DNA of 9,376 nucleotides, from positions 1-9,376 of the forward strand of contig JAOQAL010000267.1 in the NCBI GenBank assembly GCA_025963615.1. Direction: 5' to 3'. How positions within the stretch are numbered: the stretch's first letter is position 1; each line of letters begins with the position of its first letter. This document shows, piece after piece, positions 1-5,435 of the stretch. A model generated the notes under the pieces. The model searched no databases. It was given only the letters and a program-made list of their open reading frames with translations, and was not told the DNA's origin. The translations under genes were made by a program, and so were the position numbers. This DNA comes from Chitinophagaceae bacterium (GTDB taxonomy: Bacteria; Bacteroidota; Bacteroidia; Chitinophagales; Chitinophagaceae).

Positions 1-363
1 GCTAACCAGGATGGAATGCATATCCCGATTGGTAAAAAACCAGGCTGACCCAGGGTTATATTTTTCAACCAATTCTTTAAAAAAGTCTTTTGTAAATTCT
101 ATTGTTGTAGTAATATCCGGCTGTTGATCGATATGCCGTGTTGTGTGGCCAAAACCCGGTTTAGAAATTAAAACTCTCCCGGCATGTACCTCTTCGTGTC
201 TGCGAAATGTCCGGTATTCAAAAAAGCCTTTTCTAATAAACGAGATGCTGAAACTGTCATTATACTCTTCTGCGCTTATTGAACAAACGGTGCAATGACA
301 GGTATAATTTACGATCTTATAAAAGTCGGCTTGGTGCAGTATATGAATATCCGCCAATAACAT
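1..363 (-). CDS. AraC-family transcriptional regulator, N-terminal part (gene runs off the left edge)
   Basis: Translating the minus strand from 363 to base 1 gives 121 residues with no stop. They read as the N-terminal sensor (cupin-like) half of an AraC-type regulator common in Bacteroidota. Visible marks are a Cys/His cluster at residues 22-27 (CHCTVC), then EEYNDSFSISFIRKGFFEYR (32-51) and GRVLISKPGFGHTTRHID (62-79). The C-terminal helix-turn-helix part lies outside the window, so DNA binding is inferred from the family. An in-frame ATG at 411 would add 16 residues; I prefer the ATG at 363 because MLLADIHILHQADFY matches the usual N-terminus of the family. The gene is divergent from the EamA transporter at 473, which it may regulate. 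The Cys cluster could sense metal or redox state, but I cannot show this. Confidence 0.8.
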   Translation of the reverse strand, partial: MLLADIHILHQADFYKIVNYTCHCTVCSISAEEYNDSFSISFIRKGFFEYRTFRRHEEVHAGRVLISKPGFGHTTRHIDQQPDITTTIEFTKDFFKELVEKYNPGSAWFFTNRDMHSILVS

Positions 364-449
364 AAAGATTAAAATTACAAATTCACTGCCGGAACTATCC
401 GTGCATTCCATTTTTTCACCGGTAATTTAGCAAGATTTCTAAGTTCAGA

Positions 450-466
450 AACCGCGATAACCGCGA
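450..466. repeat. Tandem direct repeat AACCGCGA in the araC-like/eamA intergenic region
   Basis: Two perfect copies of AACCGCGA lie at 450-457 and 459-466, with a 9-bp period. They sit inside a wider 6-bp inverted repeat, AAGTTC (441-446) and GAACTT (465-470). AraC-family proteins usually bind directly repeated half-sites, so this is a candidate operator between the divergent genes. The 9-bp period is short for the two recognition helices of one monomer, and chance cannot be excluded. Confidence 0.3.
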
Positions 467-472
467 ACTTGC

Positions 473-1414
473 ATGCAGGAAAACAAGCTGATGGACAGGA
501 ATCAATGGAATATTTTACTGGCATTCGCCGCGGTGTATATCATCTGGGGATCTACCTACCTGGCCCTTATGATCGGCATTCAGTCCCTGCCGCCTTTTTT
601 ATTATCCTCGCTCCGTTTTTTATTGGCAGGAATTTTAATGTCGGGCTGGTGTTTCCTAATTAAAAAAGAGCAACGGCCTTCTGCAAAATCAACAGGCATA
701 AATTCTATTGCAGGAATACTGACTCTTTTCGGTGGATCGGCATCCGTGGCGTGGGCCGAACAATATATTTCAACCAGTCTTGCTGCTATCATAGTTACGG
801 CCGTACCCTTCTGGTTTGTCTTGCTGGATAAAAAACAATGGTCATTTTATTTTTCCAACAAAACGATCATCGCAGGTTTAATACTGGGTTTCGCCGGGGT
901 GGTCGTATTAGTGGGACTCGATAAAACCAATACGACCCATAGCAGTACCAGCAATCAACTAGCCGGAGCTTTGGCAGTAGTAGCGGGTGGTATAGCATGG
1001 ACAGCCGGCTCGCTCTATTCTAAATATAAACCTACCGGAACTATATTATTGGTCAATGTGGCTATACAATTATTAGCCGCAGGCGTCTTTAGTTTACTGA
1101 CAAGTTTTATTGCAGGCGAGTGGAATACTTTCTCTTTTACTGCCGTTTCTTTGTCCTCGTGGCTGGCACTTCTTTACCTCGTTCTGATAGGCTCGATCGT
1201 TGCGTTCAGCTGTTATCTTTTCCTGCTTAAGGTAAGGCCGCCGGCACTGGCAAGCACTTACGTATATGTAAACCCGGTAGTAGCGCTTTTGCTGGGCGCC
1301 CTATTTGTAAACGAACCGATAACCTGGATTAAAGTGATTGCACTCACCATCATACTCAGTGGCGTTTTATTAGTTAACCTGCCCAGGTATAAAATAGCGA
1401 AAGAATTGAAATAA
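473..1414 (+). CDS. EamA/DMT-family transporter, YedA-like inner-membrane exporter
   Basis: The protein has 313 residues and about ten hydrophobic segments arranged as two EamA repeats (roughly residues 14-137 and 153-304), the normal architecture of drug/metabolite transporters. Family-typical sequence includes WGSTY (25-29), AEQYISTSLAAIIVTAVPFW (95-114), the start of repeat 2 around WTAGSLYSKY (176-185) and PALASTYVYVNPVVALLLG (247-265). It closely resembles E. coli YedA throughout. Members export amino acids, drugs or other small metabolites, and the substrate cannot be read from sequence. The in-frame ATG at 491 is an alternative start: it is preceded by AGGA at 477-480 and begins MDRNQWN, as many homologues do. 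The gene lies 16 bp upstream of the ABM-fold gene in the same direction, suggesting an operon, and is divergent from the AraC-type regulator. Confidence 0.9.
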   Translation: MQENKLMDRNQWNILLAFAAVYIIWGSTYLALMIGIQSLPPFLLSSLRFLLAGILMSGWCFLIKKEQRPSAKSTGINSIAGILTLFGGSASVAWAEQYISTSLAAIIVTAVPFWFVLLDKKQWSFYFSNKTIIAGLILGFAGVVVLVGLDKTNTTHSSTSNQLAGALAVVAGGIAWTAGSLYSKYKPTGTILLVNVAIQLLAAGVFSLLTSFIAGEWNTFSFTAVSLSSWLALLYLVLIGSIVAFSCYLFLLKVRPPALASTYVYVNPVVALLLGALFVNEPITWIKVIALTIILSGVLLVNLPRYKIAKELK

Positions 1415-1430
1415 CTTAAAACTTTCCAAA

Positions 1431-1751
1431 ATGATAACGAGAATTTGGCACGGCAAAACAAAAACGACAGATGCTGTCATTTACCGTGAATTTGTAATTG
1501 CAACAGGAATCAAAGATTATATTGCCACGAAAGGAAATAAAGGGGCCCAGATCTGGCAATGGACGGAAGGTGATATAACGCATATTTGGACGGTTTCCTG
1601 GTGGGATCATGTTGAAAGCATCAAAGCTTTTGCCGGCGGAGATATTGAGAAAGCAAAATATTATGACGAGGATAAAAAATACCTGCTTGGATTTGAGCCC
1701 CGGGTACAGCATTATGAAACATTTGATTTTTCACCGTTGACCCTTTGCTAA
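1431..1751 (+). CDS. Antibiotic biosynthesis monooxygenase (ABM)-fold small protein
   Basis: The protein has 106 residues, no signal peptide and no membrane segment. The opening MITRIWHGKT, the stretch TGIKDYIATKGNKGAQIW (25-42), HIWTVSWWDHVESIKAFAG (51-69) and the tail FEPRVQHYE (87-95) match a family usually annotated as antibiotic biosynthesis monooxygenase, a dimeric ferredoxin-like alpha/beta barrel. Some ABM proteins oxidise quinol-like substrates without cofactor, while many have no known activity, so only the fold family is claimed. The gene starts 16 bp after the transporter stop and probably shares its transcript. Together with the divergent AraC-type gene this suggests a small response or detoxification module, which is inference. 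Confidence 0.7.
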   Translation: MITRIWHGKTKTTDAVIYREFVIATGIKDYIATKGNKGAQIWQWTEGDITHIWTVSWWDHVESIKAFAGGDIEKAKYYDEDKKYLLGFEPRVQHYETFDFSPLTLC

Positions 1752-1758
1752 TTATACA

Positions 1759-1775
1759 CCTGGTATATGACCAGG
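1759..1775 (+). terminator. Hairpin just after the ABM-fold gene, possible weak terminator
   Basis: CCTGGT (1759-1764) pairs perfectly with ACCAGG (1770-1775) around a 5-nt loop, starting 8 bases after the stop codon. No T-run follows, so if it ends transcription it does so weakly; it may instead protect the 3' end. Confidence 0.3.
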
Positions 1776-1921
1776 CAATAAAGTTCCTAAGCAGGCCGAT
1801 GCCTATGAACTATTAAAAGAATATTTTGTTCCGGAATTTGAAGTACAAAAATCTCCGGCATTATAAAATTGTGATTTTGAGAAAGGATGAAAATGTTGTA
1901 AAAACTTTAATCACCGCGTGA
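1771..1921 (+). pseudogene. Possible decayed reading frame of unknown family
   Basis: The frame read from 1771 gives about 31 residues, including KVPKQADAYELLKEYF and a stop at 1864-1866. It has plausible protein composition but no start codon and follows an in-frame stop at 1768-1770. The next frame (+1) stays open across its end and gives LRHYKIVILRKDENVVK, stopping at 1919-1921. Two adjacent coding-looking frames offset by one base would fit the C-terminal end of a broken gene. I do not recognise the family, and chance open frames of this length are common, so confidence is low. Confidence 0.25.
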
Positions 1922-1934
1922 TTTGAATCGCCTG

Positions 1935-1952
1935 AACCCTTCAAAAAGGGTT
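1935..1952 (+). terminator. 7-bp hairpin, candidate terminator
   Basis: AACCCTT (1935-1941) pairs perfectly with AAGGGTT (1946-1952) around a CAAA loop. Only a single further T follows, so the U-tract is short. It could end readthrough from the upstream operon or mark the end of the possible relic before it. Confidence 0.35.
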
Positions 1953-2102
1953 TGCCGGCAATGATTATGAAAAAACAGTCGTCCACCCCCAACAACAACT
2001 TTATTAAAACGATTACGGTAATAGCTCTCTACTCTGAGAAATAAAACACCGGTTGATTTGCGCTTAAGCGATCTTCATGTAATAATTTTAACAAAAAAAA
2101 TC

Positions 2103-2474
2103 ATGCTGCAAACTGTAATTCCCATTATCCGGATATTCGATGTGCCGAAAGCAAAAGAATTCTATATTGACTGGCTGGAATTTAAACTGGAATGGGAACA
2201 TACATTCGAAGAGAATTTTCCTGTTTATATGGAAATATCGAAGGATGATATAAAGTTTCACCTCACCGAACATCATGGAGACTGTTCTCCCGGCAGCCGG
2301 AATTTTATCATTTGCAACAATATCCGGGAGTATTGCGAAAAACTGAAGGCTAAAAATTATAAATTTTATAAGCCCACCGTCGAGAAAACCTTCTATCATG
2401 CATCGTGCATGGAGGTCACCGATCCTTTTGGCAACCGGTTAACGTTTAATGAATACCTCCCCGAAACTGTGTAA
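2103..2474 (+). CDS. Glyoxalase/bleomycin-resistance-fold (VOC) superfamily protein
   Basis: The protein has 123 residues, the usual length for a single two-motif VOC protein. It opens with MLQTVIPIIRIFDVPKAKEF (1-20), then FYIDWLEF (20-27), HLTEHHGD (53-60) and the characteristic C-terminal EVTDPFGNRLTFNE (104-117). This is the bleomycin-resistance-like branch whose members bind drugs or have unknown small-molecule roles. The usual glyoxalase I metal-ligand pattern is not evident, so lactoylglutathione lyase activity is not claimed. A longer open frame would begin at TTG 2058, but the ATG at 2103 begins exactly at the first beta strand and is preferred. No neighbour indicates its substrate, and there is no signal peptide, so it is probably cytoplasmic. 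Confidence 0.8.
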   Translation: MLQTVIPIIRIFDVPKAKEFYIDWLEFKLEWEHTFEENFPVYMEISKDDIKFHLTEHHGDCSPGSRNFIICNNIREYCEKLKAKNYKFYKPTVEKTFYHASCMEVTDPFGNRLTFNEYLPETV

Positions 2475-2568
2475 AAATTGCTGAAAAGCGCATCATAGTT
2501 TTTTGTAACTTTTATGTGTCAAATTTCATTTTCCCTTTGATCCAGCATTTTTCAAAAAAACTAAAACC

Positions 2569-3696
2569 ATGACTGTCAACCGCCGCGACTGGCTTAAACA
2601 AAGCTCCCTGGCAGCTTTAGGGCTGGGATTTTCACTTCGCTCACTGGCCAATGAAGAAGGTTTACCAAGGCAATTTGGTTCCGGGCTAGGAATCATTAAC
2701 CTGGGTTCCAACGAAAATCCCTATGGCATTTCGCCCCTTTCGAAAAAAGCAATCACCGATATGCTCGGGGAAGCCAACCGGTATCCCTTTAATATTGCCT
2801 CACTCAAAACTTTCAAAAACGAAATCGCCGATTATTATAAATTATCACCCGGACAGCTATTGATTACAGCCGGTAGCGGCGAAGGATTGAATTTACTGGC
2901 CCGTTATTATTCCGGCGGAAATATTGTAGCCGGTGATCCTACCTTCGGTATTTTACCTAATACTGCAAAAAAGATCGGTACACAGGTTATTGAAGTACCG
3001 CTAACTTATGATAAAGTGCATGACCTGGACGCTATGCTGAAGGCCATCAACCAGCAAACAAAACTCATTTATATCTGCAACCCGGCTAATCCCACGACTA
3101 CAATTTTACCACCGGCGCAGTTAAGGGATTTTTGTGACGAAGCGTCCAAAAAAACTGTGGTGGCGATTGATGAAGCTTACATTGATTACGTTGAGCCACC
3201 AGATAATGAATCGATGCTTGCTATGATTGACAGGAATCCAAACATTATTATCCTTCGCACATTTTCCAAAATTCATGCAATGGCGGGATTGAGGCTGGGA
3301 TTTGTGGCAGCACATCCTGAGCTGATTCAAAAACTCAGTGCTGATTATTTCGGCAATACACAATTTTGCACCAGTGTGTTAACACAGGCAGCCGTTTTAG
3401 CATCGCTGAAAGATGAAGAACACCGAAAGAACAGCAAACAAAAAAATGCAGCCGCCAGAAAATACACGGTGGATGCCCTGGAGAAAATGAAATACCGTGT
3501 GGCCAAATCACACACTAATTTTCTTTTCTTTCAGTTGAAAAATTATAAAGACGACTTCGCAAAAGAAATGCTGGACAAAAACAATATTCTGATACGTTCC
3601 ACGAACTACAGTGATGGAAACTGGTGCAGGGTAAGTCTTGGCACCCAGGAAGAAATGCAGCAATTTATCAAAGTATTTAAAGAAAAAAATGCCTGA
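2569..3696 (+). CDS. HisC-like PLP-dependent aminotransferase with an N-terminal twin-arginine (Tat) signal
   Basis: The 375-residue protein has the class I/II (fold-type I) aminotransferase pattern of the histidinol-phosphate aminotransferase family. Visible are LGSNENPYG (45-53), the phosphate loop AGSGEG (101-106), NPANPT with likely PLP-contacting Asn174, DEAY with Asp201 and Tyr204, SK with likely Schiff-base Lys234, GLRLG with Arg242, and a C-terminal WCRVSLGT with the likely carboxylate-binding Arg354. The usual NPTG is NPTT here. Ahead of the enzyme, residues 1-28 read as a Tat signal: NRRDWLK followed by a short hydrophobic stretch ending near LANEE, so the folded enzyme may be exported. 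No histidine-biosynthesis genes are adjacent, so a role as HisC proper is doubtful and the true substrate is open. Its TGA stop lies inside the terminator hairpin of the convergent gene. Confidence 0.85.
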   Translation: MTVNRRDWLKQSSLAALGLGFSLRSLANEEGLPRQFGSGLGIINLGSNENPYGISPLSKKAITDMLGEANRYPFNIASLKTFKNEIADYYKLSPGQLLITAGSGEGLNLLARYYSGGNIVAGDPTFGILPNTAKKIGTQVIEVPLTYDKVHDLDAMLKAINQQTKLIYICNPANPTTTILPPAQLRDFCDEASKKTVVAIDEAYIDYVEPPDNESMLAMIDRNPNIIILRTFSKIHAMAGLRLGFVAAHPELIQKLSADYFGNTQFCTSVLTQAAVLASLKDEEHRKNSKQKNAAARKYTVDALEKMKYRVAKSHTNFLFFQLKNYKDDFAKEMLDKNNILIRSTNYSDGNWCRVSLGTQEEMQQFIKVFKEKNA

Positions 3697-3711
3697 AAAA
3701 TTTTCAGGCAT
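3682..3711 (-). terminator. Intrinsic terminator of the 151-aa membrane protein gene
   Basis: Bases 3689-3711 form a perfect 23-base dyad with arms ATGCCTGAAAA and TTTTCAGGCAT. Read on the minus strand it lies directly after the TAA at 3720-3722 and is followed by a run of seven T (complement of 3683-3689), the classic rho-independent layout. On the plus strand no T-run follows, although the hairpin covers the stop codon (3694-3696) of the aminotransferase gene. Confidence 0.75.
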
Positions 3712-3719
3712 CTCAATAA

Positions 3720-4175
3720 TTAAAACCAACCTCTCGCAACCTCGCGGAAAGGCCAGGGAATAGAAATAAGTATAATCAATAAAGCAAGGCCAAAATATAC
3801 CAATGTCCGTTTGTGTTTGACGGCATCGGGTATCTTTTTCTTTGCGTACGATTTACCAATATGTACAAGAATAATTGCAATGATCATTCCGGCAAAATGT
3901 TCTACCGAAAAAAACCGTAGGGCTTTATCACTCATAATTGCTTTCATTCCTGAATTCATGAAAGCACTTAAACCATATACCGGACCGGCAAACCATTGAT
4001 AAAGGCCAATCAGCAAGGTAATATCGCAGGCGATCATTGTAAACAATCCGAATTTCCGGTCAGTCTCATTAAAGGGCCTGTTGCCGGCGGTCAAACTCCG
4101 AACAACCACAATGAGCAATAACAATAATATTATCCATCGGAGAAAACTGTGAAGGTGGAGCAGACCGGTATACAT
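3720..4175 (-). CDS. Conserved four-helix integral membrane protein, function unknown
   Basis: The 151-residue protein has four hydrophobic segments at about residues 11-27, 43-63, 90-107 and 124-140. It opens with MYTGLLHLHSFLRW and closes with ISIPWPFREVARGW. I recall similar small proteins as common in Bacteroidota, usually hypothetical and sometimes loosely linked to cytochrome b. Histidines lie at 7 and 9 (start of helix 1), 93 (VEH) and 105 (VHIG) (in or near helix 3) and 121. Paired His on different helices would suit haem or quinone binding, which is inference only. The gene is convergent with the aminotransferase, 23 bp apart, and follows metalloprotease copy A in the same direction after 48 bp that contain its own likely promoter. 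Confidence 0.75.
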   Translation of the reverse strand: MYTGLLHLHSFLRWIILLLLLIVVVRSLTAGNRPFNETDRKFGLFTMIACDITLLIGLYQWFAGPVYGLSAFMNSGMKAIMSDKALRFFSVEHFAGMIIAIILVHIGKSYAKKKIPDAVKHKRTLVYFGLALLIILISIPWPFREVARGWF

Positions 4176-4182
4176 ATGGAAT

Positions 4183-4211
4183 ATTTTACAGCAAATCTAA
4201 ACCTGTAAAAT
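4183..4211. repeat. 9-bp perfect inverted repeat bracketing a -7 promoter box, candidate operator
   Basis: ATTTTACAG (4183-4191) and CTGTAAAAT (4203-4211) are perfect inverted copies separated by 11 bases. The spacer contains the likely -7 box of the membrane protein gene. The half-site centres are 20 bp apart, about two helical turns, which would suit a dimeric regulator. It could instead form an AT-rich RNA hairpin after metalloprotease copy A, but no T-run follows on the minus strand. Confidence 0.4.
4192..4199 (-). promoter_or_regulatory. Likely -7 element (TAGATTTG) of the membrane protein gene
   Basis: The minus strand of 4199-4192 reads TAGATTTG, a full match to the Bacteroidota TAnnTTTG box. 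It lies 16 bp ahead of the ATG at 4175, predicting a leader of about ten bases. No clear -33 TTG was found at the usual distance. Confidence 0.4.
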
Positions 4212-4223
4212 CATAATGAGAAA

Positions 4224-4994
4224 TTATTTGCCCCCATTAGCCCTTAGATCGGCAATACAGGAACTATCCATCACTGGCACGCTTGCGAGGCCCCCGGCAT
4301 ATTGAGCATCATGGCTGCCATCCATAACAGCATAATACATCAGGCAATTGGCATTGGTACAATGGTTACCGTTAGCCGCATCCTTATGAGCAGACTGTAA
4401 TGGGGTGCCTTCATCAACTAAACCCAGTAAATGCCCGAATTCATGTTCTAAAACAGAGGCATCAAACACCTGTCGTTTAAGGGAGTCGCCAGCCGAAAAA
4501 TCATTAATACTTTTCCCAAAGGCTACGATTGAAGTATTTCGGTATGCGGCACCTAAAACAAGACTGTCTCCTGCATAATAACCATTGAGGTATAAAATAT
4601 ATACGGCCAACTTATTTCCTGTGGTAAATTCCGTACGGCTGGCTTCTTCAATGCTTTTAATCTGTTCCAGACCAAAACTTAAAGTAGAGGGTTTAATTTG
4701 CTTTGTAATAAAGGTAATACCATCGGGTTTGTTAAGGTGTTGTTCAAGCATCGCCTTAAAATGGTCCATCGTTTGACTATCGGGTTTAAGATCATCAGAT
4801 AAATATTGTAATTCCACGACCAGTGACCGGTATCTGGCTGAGCTTAATAAGTCGTTTGCAGAAGCGCCAACATTAAGATCATGCCGGTAAGTGATAAAAT
4901 TACCGCAATTGGCAAAATCCGATGAATCTTTCTGACAAGCAGAGATAATAAATACTAAAACAGAGGCGGCAAATACGAACAGACGCGTTGACAT
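4224..4994 (-). CDS. Zincin-type lipoprotein metalloprotease, copy A
   Basis: The product has 256 residues when started at ATG 4994; the longer frame starts at TTG 5003 and is rejected because ATG 4994 places the lipobox as in copy B. A signal peptide ends in FIISAC with lipidated Cys20, so the mature protein should be membrane-anchored. The catalytic motif HEFGHLLGLVD has His184, Glu185, His188, Gly191 and Asp194, an HExxHxxGxxD pattern. A conserved HCTNANCLMYY stretch follows (211-221), with Met219 a candidate Met-turn. The family resembles flavobacterial proteins annotated as membrane metalloprotease. Hand alignment with copy B from the YRHDL segment to the C-terminus gives about 155 identities in 223 positions and one gap. 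Substrate unknown; Cys212, Cys217 and Cys246 recur in copy B and may form disulfides. Confidence 0.8.
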   Translation of the reverse strand: MSTRLFVFAASVLVFIISACQKDSSDFANCGNFITYRHDLNVGASANDLLSSARYRSLVVELQYLSDDLKPDSQTMDHFKAMLEQHLNKPDGITFITKQIKPSTLSFGLEQIKSIEEASRTEFTTGNKLAVYILYLNGYYAGDSLVLGAAYRNTSIVAFGKSINDFSAGDSLKRQVFDASVLEHEFGHLLGLVDEGTPLQSAHKDAANGNHCTNANCLMYYAVMDGSHDAQYAGGLASVPVMDSSCIADLRANGGK

Positions 4995-5026
4995 AATACA
5001 CAATTTAGCCCGAGAACATTACTATT

Positions 5027-5064
5027 CAAATATTAGTCCAATAATAATTTTCGCGTAATATTAC
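5027..5064 (-). promoter_or_regulatory. Upstream region of metalloprotease A sharing two boxes with copy B
   Basis: CAAATATT (5027-5034; AATATTTG on the minus strand) lies 32 bases ahead of the start, and the same octamer lies 33 bases ahead of copy B. A further box, CGTAATATTAC, ends at 5064 and contains the palindrome GTAATATTAC (5055-5064); copy B has CGTAATAGTAC at 6262-6272. The shared boxes are either remains of the duplication or a retained regulatory site. AATATTTG is one base from TAnnTTTG and could be the -7 element. Confidence 0.35.
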
Positions 5065-5096
5065 TTACACTACCAAACCTAAATAGGTAGGGTCAT

Positions 5097-5306
5097 TTAA
5101 TTTTTCGAGTCAGCCATGAAGGCATCGGCATCATGAGTGCTTCCTATAATCTGAATTCCCGGAGCACTGATTTTTCCTGTAAAGTCACTTGGAAAAATCG
5201 TCAAAACCTCAGTCGCGGTTAGCTTTTCAAGAGATCCAACAGCGCTGTAGTATCCCTGTTAAGTGGTCCCCTATGGTTATTCATGATTATTACAAAAACA
5301 ATATAC
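5097..5306 (-). pseudogene. Relic of the C-terminal part of a second PD40/TolB-like gene
   Basis: On the minus strand one frame aligns with the C-terminus of the intact PD40 protein at 6305-7426, ending at an equivalent stop. STHDADAFMADSKN matches GTHDTNVFIADWEN, GSLEKL matches GTGIEKI, and VYCFCNNHE matches RIIFCSNHE. Three in-frame stops interrupt it (5277-5279, 5271-5273, 5259-5261), with the first replacing the Tyr codon after NHE. The DNA also aligns; for example TTCATGATTATTACAAAAA resembles TTCGTGATTACTGCAAAAA near 6500. No usable start precedes the open 53-codon tail, so it is a pseudogene. Similarity becomes uncertain beyond about 5306. The rest of the 441-bp gap between the two proteases (5307-5435) shows only a short ACAG/CTGT dyad near 5402-5414 and an A-run at 5420-5427, a possible T-run behind copy B. 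Confidence 0.75.
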
Positions 5307-5435
5307 CTGAATACTGCAGACGCGAATAACTGGTTGCTATTATTAAGCGCCGGTGCCGATTGTTAAACTTTGGACAACTGCCATTAGTATTATTTATAAA
5401 CAGCGAATCTGTAAACCTCAAAAAAAAGTTGATAA

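Larger units (their letters stand above)
1752..2102. other. Intergenic stretch with hairpins, a possible gene relic and no convincing gene
   Basis: About 350 bp lie between the ABM-fold gene and the VOC gene. The stretch holds two hairpins (1759-1775 and 1935-1952), two short coding-looking frames without a start (1771-1921), an 84-bp open frame at 1961-2044 whose product I do not recognise, and a perfect 10-bp palindrome CGCTTAAGCG at 2061-2070. TAATTTTA at 2083-2090 is one base from the TAnnTTTG box and may serve the VOC gene. No RNA gene was recognised. Confidence 0.5.

Noticed and set aside
1416..1712. 98-codon minus-strand frame opposite the ABM-fold gene
   Set aside because: The plus-strand product matches a known family over its whole length and sits in an operon; the antisense frame is incidental.
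1752..2102. Riboswitch or structured RNA ahead of the VOC gene
   Set aside because: Only isolated short hairpins were seen, with no recognisable conserved riboswitch core.
2569..3696. Naming the aminotransferase hisC
   Set aside because: The Tat signal, the NPTT variant and the lack of histidine-pathway neighbours make a biosynthetic role uncertain.
5097..5258. Open 53-codon tail of the PD40 relic as a living small gene
   Set aside because: It has no start codon other than an internal Met six codons from the end, and its similarity is to the C-terminal end of a propeller that cannot fold alone.
4995..5435. Insertion sequence or recombination scar between the two proteases
   Set aside because: No terminal inverted repeats, target duplications or transposase fragments are visible; the PD40 relic accounts for most of the gap.
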